Positions 35,519 through 59,581 of a stretch of DNA of 64,000 bases are shown here, piece after piece (the first letter of the stretch is position 1; each line of letters starts with the position of its first letter). Origin of the DNA: Nyssa sinensis (lineage: Eukaryota; Streptophyta; Magnoliopsida; Cornales; Nyssaceae); assembly GCA_008638375.1 (NCBI GenBank), contig CM018031.1, forward strand, positions 61,868,688-61,932,687, read 5' to 3'. The notes beneath the pieces are model-generated. The model ran no database searches. It had not been told where the DNA came from and saw only the letters and a list, made by a program, of their open reading frames with translations. Made by a program: the position numbers and the translations under genes.

Positions 35519-35549
<31 letters not shown>
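35519..35549. repeat. (AT)n microsatellite
   Basis: An at/ta dinucleotide run within AT-rich intergenic DNA between the decarboxylase-family and ABCC5 genes. Confidence 0.9.
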
Positions 35550-35551
<2 letters not shown>

Positions 35552-35829
35552 CAATTTAGGTTAAGGCATGAGATGTGGGAAAATTGTTGACAGCGTCCGT
35601 GCGAACTGTTAGGCTGGAAGCCGATTATCTCGTGGCCCATTGCCAGCAATTGTATCATAAAGGTCAAGAGTCTTGTTCATGCAATTTAAGACTCTCGGGA
35701 CAACTCTGGTACACTCATGTACTTGACGATCCCATGTTCAACGCGTTGCCCTCCCCTCCTACAAAGCTCCAAACTAGCCGACGTGTTTCTGCCTATCATT
35801 TTCAGTTGCCGACTCTTTGAAAACTCGGT

Positions 35830-37600
35830 CCATCGTCTTATTTAAGGGGTGCAATTGCACATATTGTTGTACAGTTTTATAAGTGATATAACTCTCTCAT
35901 TGAGTACCTGTGCCGAATGATAAAGATGTTAATAATAAAATTTAAATATTTTAATTTTTTTTTTTAAAGTTAATCATTAATAATTAAAACTTATAATATG
36001 TTTGACTATTATAGAGAAAAAAATTCAATTTGAGGCGCATAACAGAAGTTTCATCTCTCTCTCTCTCTTTCATCTTGTATTAAAAAAAAAAAAACATTGT
36101 CCATAAATAAGACGAGTTTAATGTGTAATTAACATGAGTTTCATCTCTCTTCTATCTCGTATTAAAAAGAAAAAAACATAAACATTTTTATTCAGATGCT
36201 CTAAAAGACAATTTTTACTTAAGAAAATATTATATTATTTTTAGATTTAAAAAGTTATTTTATATATTTTTTTAGTATTTTTTTTCTAAAATATATTTTC
36301 AAGTTATTTTAGTTTAACAATTGAAATTTTTTGTATTAAAAATTATTTTTTTAGATTTTTTAGATGAAAAAAGTATATGTTAAACTTTTTAAGATTGAAA
36401 AAATTATTTTAAAATATTTTTTCAAAAAGAATATATTCCATAAATGAGATGCGTGTCAAAAGCAAGTTTCACGTAGATTCTAGAAATGGGGGTGGGGGGC
36501 ATGTTGATTAGACTAACTTGCCTACGAATAGCGTTGAAAATTATTAGCCCATTGGAAGAGCCTTTGTATTTATATTTGAGTCAAGCTATTTCCTTTCTAT
36601 TTTAGAAAATTGGGCTCCAAAATTATAATTTAATTTTTATCGCTAGCTTATTGGAGTTGAAATGCTGAAAAAGGAGTGTGAATAACTCTTTTTTTTTTAT
36701 ATTTTTTTTTTGTAAAGTTTATATGAAAAGAATGCGTTAACAAAAAAAAATTAACTTAAAGTTTCAAACAATTTCAATAATAAGAACCTATTTAATAGAC
36801 CTTGAGATGATTATTAGATAATCGATTCTGTAAAATATAATCAATCTTTTATTTAGGTGTTTGATAAAATATTATGTAAAATTGATTATAACTCTTATTT
36901 TTTCTTTTTTATATATTATATTAAATATATCGAGTAATGTGTAAATGGTGGGTTTAAAAATAAAAATTGTAACAAGTCAAATGCATTTTTAAAAGGGTAA
37001 AATTATTGGATGATTTCGAGATTATATTTTTATTTATTTTAATTATTTTATTTTTTACTTTTAGGTCATTCAATAGTTAAAACACAGTATCTCATAAGAG
37101 ATCGAGCTAACAATAACATTATCATTTTCAGGAGTTAATTTTTTTAATTTATTCAGATCATAATTTTGTTTGTAAGTCCTATTACAAAACTCCATTTAAA
37201 AAAAATAACTAAATATCTCAAAAATTACTTGTACATTTTATCGGGGGTTAAACCCACAAAAGACTCTAAATTAAAGATACATATGGAGATGAAATGTTGT
37301 TATTCGCCGTAAAAGAATTTTTGATTTATGATTTGGTCACGTTATTGAAAGTTACGATTTGTGTAATTGGTATGAATTAACAAAATAATAAAAATAAAAA
37401 TATTAGAATGGTAGTCTACTATTTAGTCGACTTTGATCCAAAGCCTCACTTTCAAAGTAAAATTCTTAGTCAAAGTTTTGAATGCAAACATTGAAGGAGA
37501 TGTAACAGGAGGTGCTTTCTAAATCACCATATGGTACATGCATACTTTGACATCAATTTTCTTGTTCAAAACAAATAAATTTCATTTTTTGCATGGGACT
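35830..37600. other. AT-rich intergenic DNA without recognisable gene
   Basis: Very AT-rich with many poly-T/poly-A runs. A short direct repeat containing gtttcatctctctctct and tcttgtattaaaaa recurs near 36048 and 36138. Nothing coding is visible on either strand. Confidence 0.5.
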
Positions 37601-37603
37601 TTG

Positions 37604-37877
37604 TATCCTATTCCTCTATCAAATGATTAAAAAATAATTGTATATATATATATTTTGTAAATACATAATAGCAATGTCTACAAAATACATAAATTTAAAA
37701 TTTATTATAAACAAATTATTATAAAAAAAATGAAATAGTGTCAAGGACTTCAAGGTACATAACAACCAATTTTCTCTGTCTTTACATAGAAGTCATTCTT
37801 GATAATTTTTCATTTTTCCCCCGTCGAGTCACCTCTCTTTAGCTCAGGCCTAGAATAGAAAAAAAAAAAAGAGACTG

Positions 37878-37913
<36 letters not shown>

Positions 37914-38394
37914 GTGCATGTGTGCGCGCGCGCGTGAAGGTCATACGTTGGTTTGTTGAGCTTGTTCGGTTTACAAATTAATTGTAAAGAACTAGCCTAG
38001 TTCATGAAACTTCTACCCTATTCCTCTATCAAATGATTAAAAAATAATTGTGTATATATATATATATATTTGTATATAAATTATAGCAATGTCTACACAA
38101 TACATAAATTTAAAATTTATTATAAACAAATGAAATAGTGTCGAGGACTTCAAGATACATAACAACCAAGTTTCTCCGTCTTTACATAGAAGTCATTCTT
38201 GATAATTTTTCATTCTTTCCCCACCGAGTCACCTCTCTTTAGCTCAGGCCTATAATAGAAAAAAAAAAAAAAAAGACTGAAATCTCTCTCTCTATGTGTG
38301 TGTGCGCACGCGTGTGAAGGTCATATGTTGGTTTGTTGAGCTTGTTTGGTTTACAAATTAATCGTAAAGAACTAGCCCAGTTCATGAAACTTCT
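37604..38394. repeat. Direct tandem duplication, about 410-bp offset
   Basis: Both copies run from tattcctctatcaaatgatt to gcccagttcatgaaacttct (copy 1 about 37609-38014, copy 2 about 38019-38394). They share cttcaaggtacataacaacc-type and tctttagctcaggcct-type words. They differ mainly in simple-repeat lengths: copy 1 has a long (CT)n at 37881-37911 and a gcgcgc run, which are shorter in copy 2. Confidence 0.92.
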
Positions 38395-38816
38395 TTCAGT
38401 AGGGCCTATGTCGGGAGAATTAAATGCATGTACTCTTATCTTACGAAGAAAGAGTTTAATTTCACGACACGAACTCATAACTTCTAGATGATTCATGTTA
38501 TTTTATTTTTGAGGTCTAAATGACTGAAGTATGCACAACATGGTTAATCCACGGGGTGATGGATATAGTATACACCTGGAGTTTAATTCTGGTTCGGACC
38601 AATTTGGGCATGAGTGATTTGGGAGTCCAAGCCTGACATGGAAAATTAGCTCAAAGTGTGTTTCAATTCAGTAAAGATTCGAGGAAAAAGTTCACAAAAA
38701 AAAAGGTGGTTAAACATTTCAATCATGCCAGCCCTACTTGTTTGAATTTTGAAGTTGGAAACTTGAAAATTGTGGTACATGAGATATAATAATAATAATA
38801 ATAATGGTAATATGAT

Positions 38817-39271
38817 AATATTTGGCTCTATATTGAGTAAGAAGAATTTTTCTTACATATATGTTATAATTTTATTGTGTTATACATGCAATTACGTGTA
38901 TATCATATATCTATTTAGTTTTAATTAAAAAAAATTAAAAAGGACATGTGTAATGCATGTGTGGCAAATTGTGGTAATATCACATAAACAAGTACAGGGA
39001 GATGTTGGGTAGTGTGGATCCTGATAAGTACGGAACACTAGTCTCTATTTTGCAAAAATTTCTAAGATAATTTTGGTATTTTGCATTATTTTCATGTTGC
39101 CTAATTCTATGTATTTATAATTGAGGAGTCGCATCTCATTATAATTTATAACTCTTTTAAATCATATTAAAACTGCAGCAGCCGTAAACGTAGTCCTATT
39201 CAGAGGTAAACTACGTAAATCTTTGTGTTCTTATATATAGATTCTTCTTACTCAATGTAGAGCCAAACATT
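38817..39271. mobile_element. Inverted-repeat-bounded element, about 450 bp
   Basis: The left arm at 38821 reads tttggctctatattgagtaa then gaagaa; the right arm ends at 39267 and is its reverse complement with one mismatch over 26 bp. A direct repeat ataataataatggt occurs just outside each side (about 38793 and 39276). The interior from about 39003 resembles the end of a plant Copia LTR: tgttgggtag, a tatttataatt TATA-like box, then cagcagccgtaaacgtagtc and acgtaaatctttgtgttctt. The two readings may be nested elements. Confidence 0.5.
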
Positions 39272-39800
39272 GTTCATAATAATAATGGTGGAAGTAGGTA
39301 ATGGCTATGTAACATTAACTCCACATTCTCTAAAGAAAAAGAATGATTCAATTCTCATAAGATCTTATAAGATAATGATAATTAGTAGTTGTTTCAACCA
39401 TCAACCCCTAATAATTGACTAAATTTTCATAAGAAAGTAAAACAGAAAGCTAGTTTTAAAAAGTCATTTTTTATTCATTAAAATTGTATTTAATAACCAT
39501 ATCTAAAAAATAAAATAAATAAAATAATACTTCTAATTTTTTTTTATTTAGAAGTCCGACGTACAATTATTTTATTTAGAGTTAAAAAAATAAGATTAGT
39601 AAATATTTGTATTTGTATGCTAGGTAAATTTTTAAATAAATTAAATTTATTAACTTGATTTATAAATTTTATTACTCTCTCTGTCCCAAATTAAGGGACT
39701 CTTTTTGGAATTTCAACTTTTTAAGAGAAATTATTTTATTATTTGAAAATTGTTTAAATTTTTAATAATACTCTTATTTAACTTCCAATAGGTTGTTTTA

Positions 39801-40032
39801 GAGTAATACTATCCTTACCTTAACATTTTACCTAAAAGATTTACCTACTGACGTGGCTGCTCTTGGTGCTAGTGAATTCAGACTCTTGATGCTAGTCATG
39901 TTAAGCGAGTCCAAGATGCTTAATTGACTAGTACCCGTATAGACTAAGAGACTTAATTGACTAGCACCCGAACAGCCACGTTAGCAGGATAAACAAATTT
40001 AGTAAAATTTTATGATATGGATAATATTACTC
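39801..40032. mobile_element. Foldback MITE, 232 bp, 5-bp target duplication
   Basis: The ends gagtaatactatcc and ggataatattactc form long imperfect inverted repeats of roughly 85 bp each, with gacgtggctg / cagccacgtt and ggtgctagt / actagcacc pairs further in. It is flanked by tttta at 39796-39800 and 40033-40037. It has no coding capacity. Confidence 0.78.
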
Positions 40033-40037
40033 TTTTA

Positions 40038-42006
40038 CATATTATAATAATGAGTAATTTTGAAAATTTATATGTCAAAGTATATTGATTTTTTAAATAA
40101 GATTCTTAAATTGAGATATTTTAAAATAAAATAAAAGACTCTTAAAATAAGACGGAAAAAATAATACTAATCACATCTCCTCGTATTAATATTATGTTAA
40201 TTTTATAATTTTTAAAATAAAATATTATATTCAATCGAGTCGATGTCAAGCCCATGAATCCGGTCCGCGCTGTGCACAGTGATGGAATGCTGTCCAAATT
40301 TCCAGCCGGACATATGACGTGCCGTTAAAATGTCACAGAAAGCAACTCCATGAGGAGATCTTGATGACACATCACCTTTGTCAATAAGTTAAAATAAGAG
40401 TTTGGCAGTTTTTGCAACTCTTTACAGGCACTACAGTACACAGAAAGTGGAAATTGCCAAAGACAAGTGATGAGTGGGGTAGATCATATTCAACATACAG
40501 CAAGCAGCAATTGCTTGTGTTTGTAGATGTTTTTCCAAATAAAAAAAGTACGTATTTATTTTACATTATGAGAAGTAAAATTAATACAAAAAACAATTTC
40601 AATTTTTTTTTTCAAATAATCAAAGACACTTTAGTTAGTGAATAGATATTTGCCTGTGATTAGGAGTTTGAACTCTTTCACTATGATCAATATTTGCTTC
40701 GGTGGTAATTTAATTACATGACACTTTAATTTAAGGCGATAAATGAGTTTAAGTCAAGTTGACTTTTGAATTGTTTAAGTTTGACTCGTTAAAATAAATA
40801 AATTTTAAATTTTGTTTAAGTTTGATTTGTTTATTTTTTGAGTTGATCGTTAATCGAGTTTTGAATAATTTGTTTTTTTATATAGTAATACATAACCAAT
40901 CGGCTTATGGAATCAAATTCGAGTCGGGTTTAATAAATTAACAAGTTTCAAAATTTATTCACATTTAACTTATTTATTTTGCGAGTCGATCTGAAACGAA
41001 TTTCAAATTAAACTAAAACCAAACACAAATAATTTGATATATTTAACGGACCTACTTTAATTACGGTAATAAAGTGTCATATTTTAAAATATTGATATAA
41101 AAGTAAGCAAAACACAATTTTACCCTAAAAAAATGGTAGAATGGACCTAAAGTAATAAACTAAAATAACAACCTAAAAAGCTTATCATCATGCCATCACA
41201 CATGCTCACATCACAAATCCACCACCCAAGCGACCGAGAAGTCATTTCTCTCTGTCTCTTTCTATATATATGAAGTAATGAACAACGGGACAGCCCACAC
41301 AAATCAATTATATTTCTATGGAAAGACATTCTTAGATCCCTTCCACTGATATCACATTTATGATATATTCTTCAGTTATCCGTATAATATTATTCGTTTG
41401 CTTTCTCTCTCTGTAAAGACACTATGATTTCAGATGTCTCTTTATATATATATATATATATATATAGGTAAAATGTATTGAGCAATTGCCGGAACTGAAT
41501 TTCCCGCAATCAATTCTTGCCAAGAAAATCTGCATTTCTATTTTACCTTCCGTTCAGTATTTCAGCTAACTACCCATTTGAAGTCCAAGTCTCACACGGC
41601 TGTGCCACCAAACCATCCACAGGTAGAGAAAATCATTGTGTTATTTATTTCTATATAATAATATATATTGCATACATTTTATATAAAAATGGACTCTGGT
41701 AATTTTCCCTGTCTCTCTCTCTTAAAGTGATCTAATGTTGTAGTCTACTCATCACCGTCACCATTACTTTCCTTCTTCGAATGGTAGTATAGCTGTTGGT
41801 GTTCATGTTCTCTTTCTAAAGCAGCTTCTGCTACTGTTCTTTCTTTCTTTCTTGCAGAATTGCCTCGGCAATCTCCACCGGCTCAGTTATCGATTTCACA
41901 GGATAGTAGCTTGTGCAGGTCAGTTTTTTGGATTTTCTCTAATGGGTTTTCTTCAGATTTAAATTTCATACATGCTCTTTGTCCCCTTCTGTTCTGTTTA
42001 GATAAC

Positions 42007-42058
<52 letters not shown>

Positions 42059-42362
42059 GAAGAAGAAAGAGACTCTTTCTACAACTGTCTTTCTCTCTCT
42101 TCGTATTTCGTGTTGCGTCCGTGTTGCCTTTGATGATAAAAATCTCTTTGTTTTCATGTGCAATGTGTCTGCAGATTCTCTCTCTACGAACACCCATTTG
42201 TTTTGTCTGTGCGACTTGTCGCCATTTTAGCGCATTCAATACAACAACCAGCACCAGATGGTGAAATGCTCAGACGATCTGATCTATCTTGCTTAAACAT
42301 TCGTACACTGCACCAACTCACCAATTTCAATCACTTTCTTCCCCTAAAGATTGATAACTATT
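40038..42362. promoter_or_regulatory. Promoter and 5' untranslated region of the ABCC5-type gene
   Basis: AT-rich upstream DNA is followed from about 41500 by sequence likely to include 5' untranslated exon. A donor-like gtgcag|gtcagt at 41917 and acceptor-like gtctgcag at 42176 suggest an intron in the leader, but this is unproven. Open frames over 42009-42055 are shadows of a GA repeat. The exact transcription start is not visible. Confidence 0.4.
42009..42055. repeat. (GA)n microsatellite in ABCC5 leader region
   Basis: About 23 uninterrupted GA units lie some 310 bp upstream of the ABCC5 ATG, within or next to a probable leader intron. GA tracts of this kind can bind plant GAGA-binding (BBR/BPC) factors; that role is inferred. 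Confidence 0.95.
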
Positions 42363-54644
<12,282 letters not shown>

Positions 54645-57600
54645 GGTGGCGTGCCAGATTTTTGAATTAGATGGCTTGCCTGTAAACCTTCAATGTAAAA
54701 GCAAGAAGAGCAAAGGACTGTCCTGTAAAATGAACCAGCTGTTGCTGCCGCCACCCTTGCGTGCTGCTGCTTTCGGCAAATTGAAAACAAATGGGAAATA
54801 GGTATGTGACATCCTGTAAAATCAAAACCCTGTAAAGAGGAAAGGTAGTTTCAGTCTCGACTGATAATGAGTTAATTTTTCCCCTTTCGAGAATTTATGC
54901 ACGCTGGCATACTCTTGGAACAAAAAAAAAAGATGGGCCAGCCGAGGTTGGTAATAATTACACGAGGAAGAAATGGGGTGGTGATTTGTATTTTAAGTTG
55001 AGTTGAAATAAAGTAGGTTTTTGCATTGAAGCAGGTTTAGGATCTTGTAGTATGTTGACAGTCTTTGTTTTTCTCACTGCATCGTTACTTGCAAAATTCA
55101 AGTCTTTGTTCTTTCATCATCTCTGATTATAATTCATTTTGCCTATGATGCTTGTAATTCATTGTGAAGGCAACCTTTCCATAAAGCAAAAAAGAAAGAA
55201 AAGTTAGCACCTGCATAGTTTAAGAAGTTTAAGGTAGTGGCGGAAATGTTTTCAGCTTCACCTCCTTTCTTTGCCCGAGTGAAACCTGAAAGAGGCTGCC
55301 GGATATTGCCTGTTGTTCCTGATCACCACTTCCGAATACTTTTGTATTAACCATTGAAACTCTCTACCTGCATTGTCTAGTGATTGACAATGTGATGATT
55401 TTAAAGAAAATAAAAACTATAGATTGCAGAAGCTTGCCTTTTCTCAGAAACAGCTTCAGGGAAGAATGACTTCTATTGTCATGTTTGGAGTGTGTTTAAA
55501 TTTTCAGATTGCTAGATTATGATCATAATGCAAACAGAGGTAAATATGTCCAAAGAAAAAGAAAATGCTGATGGGTAATTGCAAGAGATTGCAGGAAGAT
55601 GTTTTGCAATGGATTATTCTCCTATTTTTAGGATAGTCTTTAACAGTGGACCCCCTCCACTCTAGACTGGCAGATGGTTTTTTAGGGACAACTATTCTTT
55701 TATAAACTCCAAAATACATTGGAGAATGGCAATCGCTGAGATTTTTGTTCCAAACTCGGGTGGGAGACATCACACGGTAATATAAAAGAAAGGTTCTTAA
55801 GGGTTAATTTGTGACCTTACTGCCCAATTCCATTCAGATGATAGCCTGCAATTTTATGATTTGTTGCCACGTGAAAAAGGTTTAGAGGCTGCCTTTTCAG
55901 TCACGGTGATAGGACATCCACAATCTCAATAGTGCATGAGTTTTGTGTGTTAGTGACTGGAACTCACGTATGGTCAGACATATGTAATTTCATTAGTGTG
56001 TGAGTTTATGTGTTGATGGGTGCAATTCACACACCAATGAGATCATGGATGTCCGATCACTGTGCATGAGTTTTGTGCGTTGGTGACTGCAACTCACGTA
56101 TGATCAGACATCTATGATCTCATTAGTGTGTGAGTTTCATGGGTTAACACGTGCAATTCACACACCAATGAGATCCTAGATATCCAGCCACTGTGCATGA
56201 GTTTTGCATGTTGGTGACTGCAACGCATGTATGGTCAGACATTTGTGATCTCATTAGGGTGTGAGTTTCATGCGTTGGCACGTGCAATTCACACACCAAT
56301 TAGATTATGAATGTCCGACCACTGGAAATGTGCCTAACAATTTTCCAAGGTTTATGATGAGTTGTGATTCTTCTTGCATGACGCGTAAAGTTTTTTATAT
56401 GTTTTTATAACATGTTCCTCGAGAATAATACGTATTATAAGAAGAATAAAATCTTATTCATGTGATGCAAGTATCGTTCTCTTACCTGAGTTCAATTTAT
56501 CATTTAAAAAATAAACATTATAAGATAATAAGAGTAAAATTATAAATTATATCTTAAATTCTATTCAATTTTAGTCAAATTAGACCATATAAATATTTTT
56601 TCAAATGGGATATCAGATTTCATTAATGGATTAACAAATACAATTTTTTTTTTTTTTATTATCACCAAAAAATCTCAAGCTCTACCTTTTTGTTTTGTCA
56701 AACAAACTAATTTGACATTGATAATGAGAGCTAATCATCTAATAAGATGATAAATAAAAAAGAAATGTTAAGAATAATCGGGGTGAAATTTAGAATTTTA
56801 TTTTATTTGTGCATATAAATCTTGTAAACAATATTTTAAATCCGACAATTCTAATCGTAATTATCGAAAACACAAAAAATAAGAAGGATTAAAACACACC
56901 GCAAATTATTTATTCTATTCTAATATTTAAATTATTCAAATCAAATGCTATAATATAATTGCTATATCTAACCAAACATCATTCTTATTTCATTATATTG
57001 AATTACAAAGTTGATCTTATTGTATCAAAGGTATCTCAAAAATAACAACTAAAACTTATTGCATGGTTCATTCAAGATAGTAGAATCATTTTTATTTTTC
57101 AGACATGGTTAAAATTTGAAACTTGTAGATACATGAACACTTAAATAAAACATTAAATTATATTATTATTTTTTTAAAATTTTTAATAATTACACTGATC
57201 TTTTTTAAAATTATACCGACCTCTTCTACTTTATTTGACAATATACAGTCTATTTCGGTCAATTTTTTTTCAAAATAACAAAACTACTCCTTTCATAATT
57301 TTTTTTTAATTTTTAAAATTTTGACCATTTCTTTATTTTCTAAATAAATATTGACAAAAATCTTAAATTTATTTTTATATAAAATAAAAATAAGTTATTT
57401 ATTTTAAATTTATTTATAAATAAAATAATAGAATTTTTTAAAAAAAATTAGAAAAAATTGAAAAAATATAAAATAAATAAATAAAATGAATATTTTTGTC
57501 ATTTTAAAAAAATTAATTAAAAAATATCTCAGACAAAAATTTATAATTATTAAAAATTTTAATTAAAATTAGTGTAATTTATCGACTTAAACTTATATAG

Positions 57601-57769
57601 GCCCTTTTTTTACTTAAAAAAAAAATTAAAGGAAAACGTACTGCTGAAAATAAATTCTCGGGTGGAGCAGTCAAAATCTTCTTACAACGTATTACAAGAG
57701 CCAGTCAGAACGGCTCCACCTGCGCCTTGTTCCCAATTCGGAGACCTCCCTCTCTACTGACTGACAACG
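54645..57769. other. Intergenic region between ABCC5 and the complex I gene
   Basis: It contains the ABCC5 3' flank with AATAAA at 55007-55012, a 130-bp tandem array at 55932-56325 and strongly AT-rich DNA at 56400-57620. The sequence becomes less AT-rich from about 57640, probably the NDUFA9 promoter and leader. No other gene is supported. Confidence 0.5.
55932..56325. repeat. Three tandem copies of a 130-bp unit with internal inverted repeats
   Basis: Copies begin with gtgcatgagttttg at 55932, 56062 and 56193, spacing 130 and 131 bp. Each unit contains the pair atctcattagtgtgtgag / ttcacacaccaatgagat, a near-perfect hairpin with arms of about 18 bp, and a smaller gagttt / aactc pair. Copies differ by scattered substitutions. 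Confidence 0.92.
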
Positions 57770-59538
57770 ATGCAGGCTCTTTCGAGGCGATTGGGGCAAC
57801 AATCTTTGAAGCCCTCACCTGCAATTTCAGTCTCTCAAACCCATCTACCCACTATCTGTTCACTGTGAGTCATTCTGTCTTCTACATTTCTATGGTTATA
57901 TACATATACACATAACCGTTTTTTTTCTTTGTTGGGTTTCATTTCTTGGGTTTTCGACGTGTTGACGTTTTTGATTGAATGTTTGTTTGTTTTTCATGTG
58001 TAATTCTTGAGTTTAGACTGTGAACTGGTAAACAACTGAATTACTTATCTTGATTGCAGATTATGGTGTTGATCATCCGCGGTACGCATCTACCCTTACC
58101 ACCAAAGGTGTGGGTCATCTAGTTCGCAAGGGCACAGGTGGAAGATCATCTGTTAGGTAATACTAATCTTCAACCTTAATAATCTATTAATCATTTCTAA
58201 AACGATGTTAGATTTTATCCGATAATGGATTGGTTTCGATCTTATACTCAGCGTAGCTACAAAAGTAGCTAAAACTGATTATGGGAACTAAGGTATGATA
58301 TTTTATTCACATTGTTTCGAATTGGTTTATCAATATAATTTGATGATGTTTCTGGTACTGGCATTATTATTTATCTGCGTTTCTTTAAATTTTTCTTCTT
58401 GCATATGATTTTTTTTTTTATCCTGTTTTGGTTTTCTTAGATTATATTGGTTTTTGAGCTTCGCTTAGGTTTCATATTTAATGATCATTCTACCGTAAGC
58501 ACACTTGAAGTGCCAACTGGTATTAAGTTCCAAATTATAGTTCGTATGAACGTAAATTGCATTCCTATATAATTTAACATGTGTCTGGCAGTGGCATTAT
58601 TGCTACAGTGTTTGGAGCTACTGGGTTCCTTGGGCGTTATCTTGTGCAACAGCTTGGTGAGTCAATATTAACTTTTTCTTTCGATTAGTAATTATTTGAA
58701 CAAATCAACTGAATGAAAATATTTATAATTATGTTAAATCCTGTCATGACTTTGTTTTAGAGAATATTTCCACCAACATAAAATAACTCTTTAACATTCT
58801 AAACCTGGTTTCTTGGCTTGATAGAAGTGTGTAATTAAACCTATTTTCATTCTCATACTCATACTTCACTTTTCCTCAGCTAGAATGGGGTCTCAAGTGT
58901 TGGTTCCTTTCCGAGGTTCTGAGGATTCTCCTCGTCATCTAAAACTGATGGGTGATTTGGGACAGGTAGAATAACAGTTGACTTTTTTTTTGATAAGTAG
59001 AGTAGCAATTGATTTTTTCCGTCCATATTTGCGAGATTTGTAGTAGTTTTATTGGATGGACATAGTCTGCAGTGTTGTTCTTTGTTTTCCTAAAAGAGGG
59101 CATTCTTATTTTTTTTTTTCATGCAGATAGTTCCGATGAAGTACAACCCAAGTGATGAAAATTCAATCAAGGCAGTAATGGCAAAGGCAAATGTTGTTAT
59201 CAATCTTATTGGTATGTGTCCTTCAGTTGTATCAACACAAAGTAAATTTTTGTGGCGTTAAAAGGAGGTGTACTTATCAGTTACCGTGTTGGCAGGGAGG
59301 GAATATGAGACTAGAAATTACAGCTTTGAGGAAGTGAATCAATATATGGCTGAAAAACTTGCAATGGTAGGTCCTTACTCTGATAATATTGGAACTCTAC
59401 TTCTCATGAATTTTAGTTTGAACCAGTGTAATTATTAAGCTATTAAAACAATGCTTGTGTGATTCCCCAGCAGAGGTGTTATACTCCTAGACACTTGCAG
59501 GACTCGCACTTATCTTGCTACATAAATATAATGCCATT

Positions 59539-59581
<43 letters not shown>

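Noticed and set aside
41860..42264. Frames of 75-134 codons on both strands with RERERE or SLSLSL runs
   Set aside because: They are translations of the GA microsatellite in the ABCC5 leader region.
55932..56325. CRISPR-like array
   Set aside because: The three units are contiguous 130-bp copies without spacers, in a plant nuclear genome.
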